A DNA stretch of 64,000 nucleotides from Streptantibioticus parmotrematis (lineage in GTDB: Bacteria > Actinomycetota > Actinomycetes > Streptomycetales > Streptomycetaceae), in the NCBI RefSeq assembly GCF_019890615.1, contig NZ_JAINVZ010000009.1:1-64000 (forward strand), written 5' to 3'. A model generated the notes under the pieces. It was not told the DNA's origin and did not search any database. It worked only from the letters and a program-made list of their open reading frames with translations. Positions within the stretch are counted from its first letter, which is position 1, and every line of letters starts with the position of its first letter. Shown piece after piece: positions 9,219-18,300 of the stretch. The position numbers and the translations under genes are program-made.

Positions 9219-9938
9219 GTGACCAGCCGCCTTCCGCTCTTCCCGCTCGGCTCGGTGCTCTTCCCGGGCCTCGTGCTGCCGCTGACCATCTTCGAGGAGC
9301 GGTACCGCGCCCTCGCCCGGGACCTGCTCGCGCTGCCCGAGGACGCCCCGCGACGCTTCGGCGTGGTCGCGATCCGGGACGGCCAGGAGGTCGCGCCGAC
9401 CGGCCCGGGCATACCGGACGGCGGCGCCGCGGCGGGTTTCGGGCCCGACCCGGCCCGGGCGTTCTACGAGGTGGGCTGCGTCGCCGACACCGCGTCGCTG
9501 CGGGAGAAGGACGACGGCGGCTACGAGCTGATGGCCACCGGCACCACCCGCTTCCGCCTGCTGTCGGTGGACGCCACGGGGCCGTACCTGATGGGCGAGG
9601 TCGAGTTCCTGGAGGAGACCGCCGGGCCGGGCGCGGGGCCGCTCGGCGCGGAGGTGGAGCGGGCGTTCCGCACCTACCAGAAGCAGTTGGCCGGGGCCCG
9701 CGAACGGACCCTGTCCGCCGCGCAGGAACTCCCCGACGACCCCGCGGTCCTCTCCTACCTGGTCGCCGCCGCCACGGTGGTCGAAGTGCCGGTCAGGCAG
9801 CGGCTGCTGGAGGCCGCCGACGCGGCGTCCCGGCTGCGCGAGGAACTGAAACTGCTGCGACTGGAGACCGCGGTGATCGGTAAGCTCCCGTCGCTGCCGG
9901 CCACCGAGCTGACCCGGCAGCCGACCAGCCACAACTGA
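9219..9938 (+). CDS. Orphan Lon-substrate-binding (LON) domain protein
   Basis: 239 residues. The N-terminal half is the LON domain of Lon protease (RLPLFPLGSVLFPGLVLPLTIFEERYR at residues 3-29), but no AAA ATPase or serine-lysine protease domain follows; the rest is helical. Such stand-alone LON proteins are common in actinobacteria and their role is unknown. GTG is chosen because the domain begins at residue 3; a TAGGCT -10-like hexamer at 9205-9210 ends 8 nt before it and there is no Shine-Dalgarno, so the mRNA may be leaderless. ybaK follows 17 bp downstream. Confidence 0.85.
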   Translation: MTSRLPLFPLGSVLFPGLVLPLTIFEERYRALARDLLALPEDAPRRFGVVAIRDGQEVAPTGPGIPDGGAAAGFGPDPARAFYEVGCVADTASLREKDDGGYELMATGTTRFRLLSVDATGPYLMGEVEFLEETAGPGAGPLGAEVERAFRTYQKQLAGARERTLSAAQELPDDPAVLSYLVAAATVVEVPVRQRLLEAADAASRLREELKLLRLETAVIGKLPSLPATELTRQPTSHN

Positions 9939-9955
9939 CCGCGGAGGCAGGCGCG

Positions 9956-10465
9956 ATGGCGAAGAAGCGCAAGGAGGGCGGCGCCCCCGGTGCCGGGGGC
10001 ACCCCGGCGACCGTGGCGCTCACCACCGCCGGGATCGGCTTCAGCACGCACGCGTACGAGCACGACCCGGCCTCCGCCTCCTACGGCGAGGAGGCCGCCG
10101 AGGCGCTGGGGGTCGGGGCCGAGCGGGTCTTCAAGACGCTGGTGGCCGAGGTGGACGGCGCGCTGACGGTGGCCGTCGTGCCGGTCGCCGGATCGCTGGA
10201 CCTCAAGGCGCTCGCGTCGGCGGTCGGCGGCAAGCGCGCCGCGATGGCCGACCCGGCCGCGGCCGAACGCACGACCGGCTACGTGCGCGGCGGCATCTCA
10301 CCGCTGGGCCAGCGCAAGCGGCTGCCCACCGTGGTCGACGCCTCGGCGCTGGAGCACCCGACCGTCTTCGTCTCCGCCGGGCGGCGCGGCCTGGAGGTCG
10401 AACTGCCCGGCGCCGACCTCGTGGCCCTGACCGGCGCGGTGGTCGCCCCGGTCAGCCGGGGCTGA
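9956..10465 (+). CDS. ybaK: Cys-tRNA(Pro)/aminoacyl-tRNA deacylase YbaK family
   Basis: 169 residues with the YbaK/EbsC editing fold, which removes cysteine mischarged onto tRNA-Pro. Key features are the substrate lysine in the VFKTLV motif, the GSLDLKALASAVGGKRAAMAD helix region and the GYVRGGISPLGQ loop that closes over the aminoacyl-adenosine. A GGAGG site lies about 8 nt before the ATG. The short spacing after the LON gene suggests a shared transcript. Confidence 0.9.
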   Translation: MAKKRKEGGAPGAGGTPATVALTTAGIGFSTHAYEHDPASASYGEEAAEALGVGAERVFKTLVAEVDGALTVAVVPVAGSLDLKALASAVGGKRAAMADPAAAERTTGYVRGGISPLGQRKRLPTVVDASALEHPTVFVSAGRRGLEVELPGADLVALTGAVVAPVSRG

Positions 10466-10575
10466 CGCCGGGCGGGCGACCGCCGCCGGGGGCTGGCGGC
10501 CGGAGCCGTCGGGGAGCACTCTGGCAGTAGGCGCCGCGGCGGACGCCTGGCGCCGTTCGAGGAGGCGACGACGCC

Positions 10576-10656
10576 ATGTCGAAACGCACGCGCAAGCGCA
10601 AGTGGCGGGTGAAGAAGCACCGCCACCACGCCAACCACGGAAGCCGTCCCGCGTAG
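10576..10656 (+). CDS. 26-aa basic protein resembling ribosomal protein bL37
   Basis: A 26-codon frame with a strong GAGGAGG site (10557-10563) about 12 nt before the ATG. The product starts MSKRTRKRK and ends HHANHGSRPA. The lysine/arginine-rich start and the ANHG-RP-A ending match what I recall of the tiny actinobacterial 50S protein bL37, described in mycobacterial ribosomes. The ending is less exact than the mycobacterial KANHGKRPNA, so this may be a paralogue or a diverged copy. It is convergent with the DUF2567 gene 21 bp away. Confidence 0.6.
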   Translation: MSKRTRKRKWRVKKHRHHANHGSRPA

Positions 10657-10677
10657 GGCGGCGCGCCGGCCCGGCGG

Positions 10678-11382
10678 TCAGTGCCGGGTCGGCCCCTGCG
10701 GGGTGCCAGGCCCCTGCGGGCTGGGGTCCTGTGGGCTGGGGTCCTGCGGTCCGACCGGGGCACCGGGGTCGTGCGGCTGCGGGCCCTGCGGCGCGCCCCA
10801 CTCCTCCCAGTGCGGCACCGGCTGCGGGTCGTTGGGGGCGAACGCCGAGGTCAGAGCCAGGAAGACGGCCATCGAGGCGGCCGGCCAGGCCAGCAGCGCG
10901 CCCTTCGCCCGCAGCTCCAGCGGCGCGTAGAACGTCTTGTTGACGCCGACCGCCCTGGCGTGCGCGAGGCTGATCTTCGGCGGGCCGAACGACACGCCCA
11001 TCCGCCAGGCCAGCAGCGAGCCCAGCACACCGCCCACGGCCAGGCCGATCACCACGGCGACGCCGCCGGTACGCCGCCACAGGAAGACGCCGAGCGCGGT
11101 CAGCGCGCCCATGCCCAGGCCCAGCAGCGTGAACCAGCCGTCCGCGCCCACGGCCTGCTCGCCCTCGGAGTCCTTGAGATAGACGTTGCTGCCGTCGAAG
11201 AAGACCGGCACCCGCGGCGCCAGCCACAGCCACAGCAGCCCGAGCACGACCCCGCACACGCCGACCGCGACGGCGGTGAGCACTCCCCGCAGCAGCTCCC
11301 GCCGGATCCGGACGGGCCCGGCGTCCTGGGAGGGCGGGTGGTGCGGTTCGTACGACGGCGTCAGCGGTGCGGTCACCCGCAC
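10678..11382 (-). CDS. DUF2567 membrane protein
   Basis: 234 residues with about four transmembrane helices: GVLTAVAVGVCGVVLGLLWLW, WFTLLGLGMGALTALGVFLW, VAVVIGLAVGGVLGSLLAW and a last one near LLAWPAASMAVFLALTSAF. Between the first and second lies a short extracytoplasmic loop (PRVPVFFDGSNVYLKDSEGEQ) characteristic of the DUF2567 actinobacterial family. The C-terminal 50 residues are a low-complexity Gly/Pro/Gln tail with repeated PQGP and PQDPS units. Function is unknown. Confidence 0.8.
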   Translation of the reverse strand: MRVTAPLTPSYEPHHPPSQDAGPVRIRRELLRGVLTAVAVGVCGVVLGLLWLWLAPRVPVFFDGSNVYLKDSEGEQAVGADGWFTLLGLGMGALTALGVFLWRRTGGVAVVIGLAVGGVLGSLLAWRMGVSFGPPKISLAHARAVGVNKTFYAPLELRAKGALLAWPAASMAVFLALTSAFAPNDPQPVPHWEEWGAPQGPQPHDPGAPVGPQDPSPQDPSPQGPGTPQGPTRH

Positions 11383-11521
11383 ATGGTGCCAGGTCCCCCT
11401 GTGCGAGGGGCGGCAGGGGCGGCCGTGGGGGTGTCCCCGGGTGCGCCCGCGCCCGTACGGGAGCCGACGCGCCCACGGGCATGTGCCTCAGCGTCCGTCC
11501 GCGCGACGCGGGCGGACCGCC

Positions 11522-12385
11522 TCAGCGCCGGTACGCGGCCCTGCGGTACGCCCAGGTCGCCGCGGCCAGCGAGACGACGCCGACGGCCCCGCAGACCGCC
11601 AGGTCGCCCAGCACCGCCGCCCAGTCCGTGCTCGCGCCGAAGGTGCGGGCGAACGCCTCCACGCCGTAGGTCGACGGCAGCGCGTCGCGCGCCCAGCCCA
11701 GCGGCCCGGCCAGGTGGCTCGGCGGCAGCACGCCCAGCAGCAGCGCCGCCGACATGCCCAACTGGCCGAAGAGCGTGGCGAGTTCCTGCCGTGGCGCGAG
11801 CAGCCCGAGGGCCGCGCCGAGTCCGGACAGCGCGGCGCCCGCCAGCGGCACGACCGCGAGCAGCACCCACAGGTTGGTCAGCGGCAGCCCGAACAGCACA
11901 CACCCGAAGACGGCCGTCACCAGCGTCCCCGGCAGCGTGAACGAGGCGTACGCCGCCGCCGCGCCGAGCACCACGGAGGCGGGCGGCACCGGCAGCGTCG
12001 CGTAGTGGTCGAGGCCGCCGGAGGCACGCAGCTGGCCGAAGTACTGGGCCAGCAGGTTGAGCGCGACGAAGGCCACCACCAGCACGCTGGAGCCGGACAC
12101 CACGGCCCGCGCGGACGGCGACCCGGCGTCCACCACCCCGCGCATGAGGATCATGATGCCGACGGACTGGAAGGTGGCCACGAACAGCAGCGGGATGCGC
12201 GCCACCCGGGCGCGGGAGAGCTGGGCGCGGTAGACCGCCGCCAGGGACGGCAGCAGCCGGGCGCTCGGCGCGAGCGCCAGGCCGCCGGAGAGTGGGCCCG
12301 CCGTCTCCTGCGCGCGCCGGGACGGCTCGGCCTGCGGGGTGACCCCGCGGTCGTCCGCGGTGGTCGCCGCTGACAGTGCGCTCAC
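11522..12385 (-). CDS. ABC-2 type transporter permease
   Basis: 287 residues with an N-terminal cytoplasmic region of about 45 residues and six predicted transmembrane helices in ABC-2 permease order, including the GLPLTNLWVLLAVVPLAGAAL and LFGQLGMSAALLLGVLPPSH segments. It should form the membrane channel with the ATPase encoded immediately upstream. The GTG start overlaps that gene's stop by 4 bp (GTGA). The exported substrate is unknown; this pair is common in streptomycetes. Confidence 0.85.
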   Translation of the reverse strand: MSALSAATTADDRGVTPQAEPSRRAQETAGPLSGGLALAPSARLLPSLAAVYRAQLSRARVARIPLLFVATFQSVGIMILMRGVVDAGSPSARAVVSGSSVLVVAFVALNLLAQYFGQLRASGGLDHYATLPVPPASVVLGAAAAYASFTLPGTLVTAVFGCVLFGLPLTNLWVLLAVVPLAGAALSGLGAALGLLAPRQELATLFGQLGMSAALLLGVLPPSHLAGPLGWARDALPSTYGVEAFARTFGASTDWAAVLGDLAVCGAVGVVSLAAATWAYRRAAYRR

Positions 12386-13410
12386 GCCTTGACCAGTCCT
12401 TTCTGGCGTCCGCCGAGGGCCAGGTAGACGTCCTCCAGGCTCGGGGTGGCGAGCGTGAAGTCGTCGAGCGCCGCGAAGGCGGGGCCCGAGGTGACCGAGG
12501 CGACGACCGCGCGGGCGCGTTCCTGCGGCAGCCGCAGGGTCCAGCGCCGCCCGGAGGTCTCGGCGGCGGCGCGCAGCTCGGGGATGCCGGGCAGGTCCAG
12601 CGGGGCCTCGTCGCGCCAGACCAGGTCGAGCCTGACCTCGTCGGAGACGATGGCCTTCAGTCCGGACGGCGTGTCGCAGGCGATGATCCGGCCGCGCTCC
12701 AGCACCGCGACCCGGTCGAGCACGGTCTCGGCCTCGATGACGTTGTGGGTGACCAGCAGCACGGTGGTGCCGTGTTCGGCGCGGCGGCGGTCGACGGCCG
12801 CCCAGACCGCGCGGCGGGCCACCGGGTCCATGCCGGTCGTCGGCTCGTCCAGCACCAGCATCGGCCGCTCCCCCACCAGCGCGGCGGCGAAGCAGGCCAG
12901 CCTGCGCTGCCCGCCGGAGAGCTTCTTCAGCGGGCGGCCGGCGATCTCGGTGAGGCCGAGTTCGTCGAGCACGGCGTCGCGTTCGGCGCGCGCGGCGCGG
13001 GCGGGCAGCCCGCGCAGGCGTCCGGTGGTCTCGGCGGCCAGCGCGACGGTCAGCTCGTCGAGCGCGGTCGACTCCTGACCGAGGTAGCCGATCAGCCGGG
13101 CGGCGCGCTCGGGGTGGGCGACCAGGTCGTGCCCGTACAGCTCGACGCGTCCGGCGTCCGGGCGCAGCAGGCCGGTCAGCTGCCGCACCAGGGTGGACTT
13201 GCCGGCGCCGTTGGGCCCGAGCAGGCCGAAGATCTCGCCCTGCCGCACGTCGAGGTCGATGTGGTCGTTGGCACGGACCTCGGGCGTGGCCGAGCCGCGG
13301 CCCCGCTTGCCGGGGTAGGTCTTGACCAGCCCGCGCACGGTCCACACCGCCGCGCGGGCGGGGTCGGCGGCCGTCTCGCCCTCCGCCTGTCGCGTGCCCG
13401 TACTCACCAC
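12382..13410 (-). CDS. ABC transporter ATP-binding protein
   Basis: 342 residues. A complete nucleotide-binding domain is visible: Walker A GLLGPNGAGKST, Q-loop GYLGQES, signature KLSGGQRR, Walker B PMLVLDEPTTGMD and the H-loop LLVTHN. The roughly 90 C-terminal residues form the DUF4162-like extension common in ABC-2 exporters. Two adjacent GTG codons (13408-13410 and 13405-13407) could start it. The upstream one is preferred because a TACCCT hexamer at 13419-13424 lies 8 nt before it, which fits a leaderless mRNA. Confidence 0.92.
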   Translation of the reverse strand: MVSTGTRQAEGETAADPARAAVWTVRGLVKTYPGKRGRGSATPEVRANDHIDLDVRQGEIFGLLGPNGAGKSTLVRQLTGLLRPDAGRVELYGHDLVAHPERAARLIGYLGQESTALDELTVALAAETTGRLRGLPARAARAERDAVLDELGLTEIAGRPLKKLSGGQRRLACFAAALVGERPMLVLDEPTTGMDPVARRAVWAAVDRRRAEHGTTVLLVTHNVIEAETVLDRVAVLERGRIIACDTPSGLKAIVSDEVRLDLVWRDEAPLDLPGIPELRAAAETSGRRWTLRLPQERARAVVASVTSGPAFAALDDFTLATPSLEDVYLALGGRQKGLVKA

Positions 13411-13489
13411 GAGACTTGAGGGTACGCGCCGTTGGCCGGAACCCGTGCCTCGGCCCCGGCTTCCCGGGCCGGGCGGGCCTCCGGTGGAC

Positions 13490-14758
13490 TCAGCCGGGCG
13501 AGCCCGGCGCGGACGACGGACCGGGGGCGCTCGGAGCGTGCTCGGCCACCGACCGGGCGTCCACCTCACGCCAGAAGCCCGCCCGGATGGCGTAACGGTC
13601 GTGTTCGTCGATCTGGTCGTCCTTGTGGGCGAGCAGGCCGAAGCGGGCCGCGTACCGCAGCAGCTCGCCGTCGATGCGGTGCGGGACGCGCGGGTACTCG
13701 GCGGACAGCGTGCGCAGCGCCGAGGTGTCGCTGAGCCGCTCGATCCAGCGGCGGGCGAAGACCTGGCCGACCTCGAAGGGGTCACCGCTGACCGTGGTGA
13801 TGTCCTCCTCGCGGTCGGCCCAGCGCTGCTCCGCGGTGGTCAGCTGGGCCAGCGTGGGCAGCCCGGGGTCGGGGGCCTCGGCGGCCGGGCGCTCGACCCA
13901 GCCGCGCTCGGAGGACCAGCGCAGGGTGGCGGCGGGCGGTGGCGCGGGCGGACCCGGGTGCGTCGGATGACCGCCCGCCGGGCCCCGGCCGCCTGCGAGT
14001 CCGGCGAGGTCCTTCGGGGTGGGGACGCCCGAGCGGGCCGGGGCGTCCTCGTCGGCCCGTTCGGGCGCGTGGCCGTTCTTGGCGGGTGCCGCCTCGTCGG
14101 CGGGGACGGGCTTGGGCGTGGCCGTGGGCAGCGCGGACTCCGGCAGCGGGGCGGAGAGGATCGCGGCGATCTCCGGGCGCGGCGGCTGCGGCGCGCAGGG
14201 GCCGACCGCGTCACGGGGCTGGACCGCCCGGGTGATCCACTCGCGGTCCAGCACCCTGCGTTCGTCGGCCTCGGCGACCAGGTCCTCGGACTGGTTGTAG
14301 TCGCCGTCGGCGGCCTGAATGGCCCACAGGTGGACGGCGACGCCGTGTTCCTTGGCGGACATCATGCCGGGCAGCAGGTCGCCGTCGCCGGTCACCAGGA
14401 CGACGTCGGAGCAGGCGCGGTTGCGGGCGAGCTCGGACAGCTCGGCGTGCATCGCGGCGTCCACACCCTTCTGCGCCCAGCGGCCGTCCGTCCGGGTGAG
14501 GGCGCCGAGCCGGACGGTGACCCGGGGCATCACGCGCAGGCGGCGGTGTTCCGGCTGCGGCACCCGGTCGGGCGCGCCGTCGAACCAGTAGATCCGCAGC
14601 AGCGGGCGGCCGGTCTCGCGTTCGGCGCGCTCGCGCAGGCCCCGGACGACGGCGGCGTGGTCCACGGTGATCCGGGACCGGGAGGGCTCTCCGGCCAGCA
14701 GGCTCGCGGCGGCGCCGAGCAGATAGCCGGCGTCCACGAGGACGACGCAGCGGTCCAC
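13490..14758 (-). CDS. NYN-domain (PIN-like) putative nuclease
   Basis: 422 residues. Residues 1-180 are an NYN domain with the acidic metal-binding positions of PIN-like RNases: VVLVDAGYLLG at the N terminus, the WAQKGVDAAMHAEL segment and VVLVTGDGDLLPG. A Pro/Ala-rich linker of about 90 residues follows. A second conserved region (TTAEQRWADREEDITTVSGDPFEVGQVFARRW to HDRYAIRAGFWREVD) resembles the C-terminal OST-HTH/DUF-like module seen with streptomycete NYN proteins. An RNA-processing role is inferred from the fold. The start is GTG with an AGAGGG site upstream. Confidence 0.8.
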   Translation of the reverse strand: MDRCVVLVDAGYLLGAAASLLAGEPSRSRITVDHAAVVRGLRERAERETGRPLLRIYWFDGAPDRVPQPEHRRLRVMPRVTVRLGALTRTDGRWAQKGVDAAMHAELSELARNRACSDVVLVTGDGDLLPGMMSAKEHGVAVHLWAIQAADGDYNQSEDLVAEADERRVLDREWITRAVQPRDAVGPCAPQPPRPEIAAILSAPLPESALPTATPKPVPADEAAPAKNGHAPERADEDAPARSGVPTPKDLAGLAGGRGPAGGHPTHPGPPAPPPAATLRWSSERGWVERPAAEAPDPGLPTLAQLTTAEQRWADREEDITTVSGDPFEVGQVFARRWIERLSDTSALRTLSAEYPRVPHRIDGELLRYAARFGLLAHKDDQIDEHDRYAIRAGFWREVDARSVAEHAPSAPGPSSAPGSPG

Positions 14759-15028
14759 GTTCCACCCTCTTTTCTACGTCCGGTCGCCCCCCGGCGGGTT
14801 GCCCTGAGTCTGCCCGACCGCGCGGGGGATATGAGCCCGAACTCGATCATCGGCGTGGCGGATTCGCAAGAGGCCCGGCAGCGACCGCCGTGAACCCACG
14901 CTTCGTTACGCCCTGTGAACGACCGAAATGCGTGTTTGGTTCCGCCGTGCCAGTCTGATCATCGCGTCCGGACAACGTCCCGGACACCTCACGGCCCATC
15001 GTCCGAGATCCCCCCTGGAGGAACGATC

Positions 15029-15223
15029 ATGGGCAAGAACAAGAACCAGAACCCGAACCGCTCCCGCGAGAACAACGCCCCCGCGCGCGGCACCGCACCC
15101 GACGCGTCCACGCCGCACGAGTCGGCCACGGCCACCATGGACCCGGAGCGCAAGTCGCCGATGAGCAGCGGCATGAACCAGGAGATGTCCCACAAGCGGA
15201 AGAAGAAGTTCGGCCACAACTGA
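15029..15223 (+). CDS. Small hydrophilic actinobacterial protein
   Basis: 64 residues, highly polar, no hydrophobic segment: an Asn/Lys/Arg-rich start (MGKNKNQNPNRSREN), a Thr/Ala/Glu middle and a basic C-terminus (SHKRKKKFGHN). A TGGAGGA Shine-Dalgarno lies 8 nt before the ATG. The gene stands alone with a strong terminator behind it (15247-15274). Similar short proteins are widespread in Streptomyces; I know of no function. Confidence 0.65.
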   Translation: MGKNKNQNPNRSRENNAPARGTAPDASTPHESATATMDPERKSPMSSGMNQEMSHKRKKKFGHN

Positions 15224-15246
15224 CCGGACCCGCACGGCAGTCGCAG

Positions 15247-15274
15247 GGGGCGCGCCCACGTTCGGGCGCGCCCC
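15247..15274. terminator. Bidirectional hairpin between convergent genes
   Basis: Inverted repeat GGGGCGCGCCC (15247-15257), loop ACGTTC, GGGCGCGCCCC (15264-15274): an 11-bp perfect stem. It lies between the plus-strand 64-aa gene and the end of dnaE on the minus strand. There is no U-tract, as usual in streptomycetes. Confidence 0.7.
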
Positions 15275-15327
15275 TCGCGTGTGTCGGGGCCCGCGCGGCG
15301 GCCCCGGGACCGGCCCGGCCCGCGGCG

Positions 15328-18300
15328 TCAGCCCGCCTGGCTCGCCGTGCCCAGACAGGCCGGTCCCAGCAGGGCCTTGAGGTCGCCGAAGAGCGCCGGG
15401 TCGGGGGCCACCCGGTGGCGGTCCAGGCGCAGGACGGTGGTCTTGCGGGCGCCCTGGAGCCGGACACGGACCTCCGTGCTGCCGCGGTGGCTGTCGAGGA
15501 CCTCGCCGAGGCGGGCGACCAGCGGCGGGGTGACCTTGACGGTGGGGATGGAGATGGTGACCGGCGCGTTGGTGCCCGCGTCGGTGAGGTCGGGGACCAT
15601 CAGCTCCATGGCGACCAGCCGGGGCACGTCCTCGCGCTTGTCGAGACGTCCCTTGACCAGCACGACCGCGTCCTCGATCAGCTGGGTGGAGACCAGTTGG
15701 TAGGTGGCGGGGAAGAACATGCAGTCGATCGAGCCGCCCAGGTCCTCCACCGTGGCGATGGCCCACGCGTTGCCCTGCTTGGTCATCTTCCGTTGCAGGC
15801 CGGAGATGATGCCGCCGATGGTGACGATCGCGCCGTCCGGGTAGTCACCGCCGTTGAGCGAGGCGATGGCCGCGTCGGTCTTGTCGGACAGCACGTGCTC
15901 GATGCCGAAGAGCGGGTGGTCGGAGACGTACAGGCCGAGCATCTCCCGTTCCTGCGCGAGCAGGTAGGACTTGTCCCACTCGACGTCGGAGAACGTGATG
16001 TCGAGGCCGAAGCCCGGTTCGTCCTTGGCGTCGTCGTCTCCCATGCCGCCGAACAGGTCGAACTGGCCCTCCGCCTCCTTGCGCTTGACCTGCACCACGT
16101 TGTCGATCATCGACTCGTAGTGCTCGGTCAGGCCGCGCCGGGTGTGGCCCATCTCGGCGAACGCGCCCGCCTTGATGAGCGATTCGACGGTGCGCTTGTT
16201 GCAGACGACCGCCTCGACCTTGTCGAGGAAGTCGGGGAACGTGCTGTACTTCCCCTTCGACTTACGGCAGCGGATGATCGAGTCCACCACGTTCTGGCCG
16301 ACGTTGCGCACGGCGGTCAGGCCGAAGAGGATCACGTCGTCGCCCTGGGCCGTGAAGTTGGCGTCCGACTCGTTGACGTTCGGCGGCAGCACCTTGATGC
16401 CCATGCGGCGGCACTCGTTGAGGTAGACCGCCGACTTGTCCTTGTCGTCGCGCACCGAGGTGAGCAGCGCCGCCATGTACTCGGCCGGGTAGTTGGCCTT
16501 GAGGTAGGCGGTCCAGTACGAGACGAGGCCGTACGCGGAGGAGTGCGCCTTGTTGAACGCGTAGCCGGCGAACGGGACCAGCACGTCCCACACCGCCTGG
16601 ATCGCCTCGTCCGAGTAGCCCTTGTCGCGGGCGCCCTTCTGGAACGGGACGAACTCCTTGTCCAGGACCTCCTGCTTCTTCTTGCCCATCGCGCGGCGCA
16701 GCAGGTCGGCCTGGCCGAGCGAGTACCCGGCGAGCACCTGGGCGGCCTTCTGCACCTGCTCCTGGTAGACGATCAGGCCGTAGGTGATGCCGAGGACGTC
16801 CTTGAGCGGCTCCTCCAGCTCCGGGTGGATCGGGGTGATCTCCTGCTGGCCGTTCTTGCGCAGCGCGTAGTTGATGTGCGAGTTCATGCCCATCGGACCC
16901 GGCCGGTACAGGGCCGAGACCGCGGAGATGTCCTCGAAGTTGTCGGGCTTCATCATGCGCAGCAGCGAGCGCATCGGGCCGCCGTCGAACTGGAAGACGC
17001 CCAGCGTGTCGCCGCGGCCCAGCAGTTCGAAGGTCTTGGGGTCGTCCAGCGGCAGCGACAGCAGTTCCAGGTCGATGCCCTTGTTGGCCTTCACCAGCTT
17101 GACGGCGTCGTCCATGATCGTCAGGTTGCGCAGGCCCAGGAAATCCATCTTCAGCAGGCCGAGCGACTCGCAACTGGGGTAGTCCCACTGCGTGATGGTG
17201 ACGCCGTCGGAGGCCCTGACCCAGACCGGGACGTGGTCGGTGATGGTCTCGCTGGACATGATCACGCCCGCCGCGTGCACACCCATCTGCCGCACCAGGC
17301 CCTCGACGCCGCGCGCGGTGTCGATGACCTTCTTCACGTCCGCCTCGTTCTCGTACATCCCGCGGACCTCGCCGGCCTCGCCGTAACGCGGGTGCTGCGG
17401 GTCGAGGATGCCGGACAGCGGGATGCCCTTGCCGAGGACGTCGGCGGGCATGGCCTTGGTGATGCGGTCGCCCATCGCGTACGGGTAGCCCAGCACGCGG
17501 GCGGAGTCCTTGATGGCGTTCTTCGCCTTGATGGTGCCGTACGTGCCGATCATGGCGACCTTGTCGGCGCCGTACTTCTCGGTCACGTAGCGGATCACCT
17601 CGGAGCGCCGGCGTTCGTCGAAGTCGATGTCGACGTCGGGCATGGAGACGCGCTCGGGGTTGAGGAACCGCTCGAAGATCAGGCCGTGGTCGATCGGGTC
17701 GAGGTCGGTGATGCCCATCGCGTACGCGACGATCGAGCCGGCCGCGGAGCCACGGCCGGGGCCCACCGCGATGCCGTTGTTCTTGGCCCACATGATGAAG
17801 TCGGCGACCACGAGGAAGTAGCCGGGGAACCCCATCTGGATGATGATGTCCATCTCGTAGTCCGCCTGCCGCTGGCGGTCCTCCGGGATGCCGCCCGGGT
17901 AGCGGCGGGCCATGCCGCGCTTGACCTCCTCGCGGAACCACGTGACCTCGGTGTACCCCTCGGGCACGTCGAAGCGCGGCATCAGGTTCTTCGACTCGAA
18001 CCAGCCGTCGGTGTCGATCTGCTCGGCGACCAGCCGGGTGTTGGCGCACCCCTCCTGCCAGGCGTCGGAGGAGTCGACCGCGTACATCTCGTCGGCGGAC
18101 TTCAGGTAGTAGCCGGTGCCGTCGAACTTGAAGCGGTCGGGGTCGGTGAGGTTCTTGCCGGTCTGGATGCACAGCAGCGCGTCGTGCGCGTCGGCCTCGT
18201 GGGCGTAGGTGTAGTGCGAGTCGTTGGTGACCAGCGGCTTGATGCCGAGCTTCTTGCCGATCTCCAGCAGGCCCTCGCGGACCCGGCGCTCGATCTCGAT

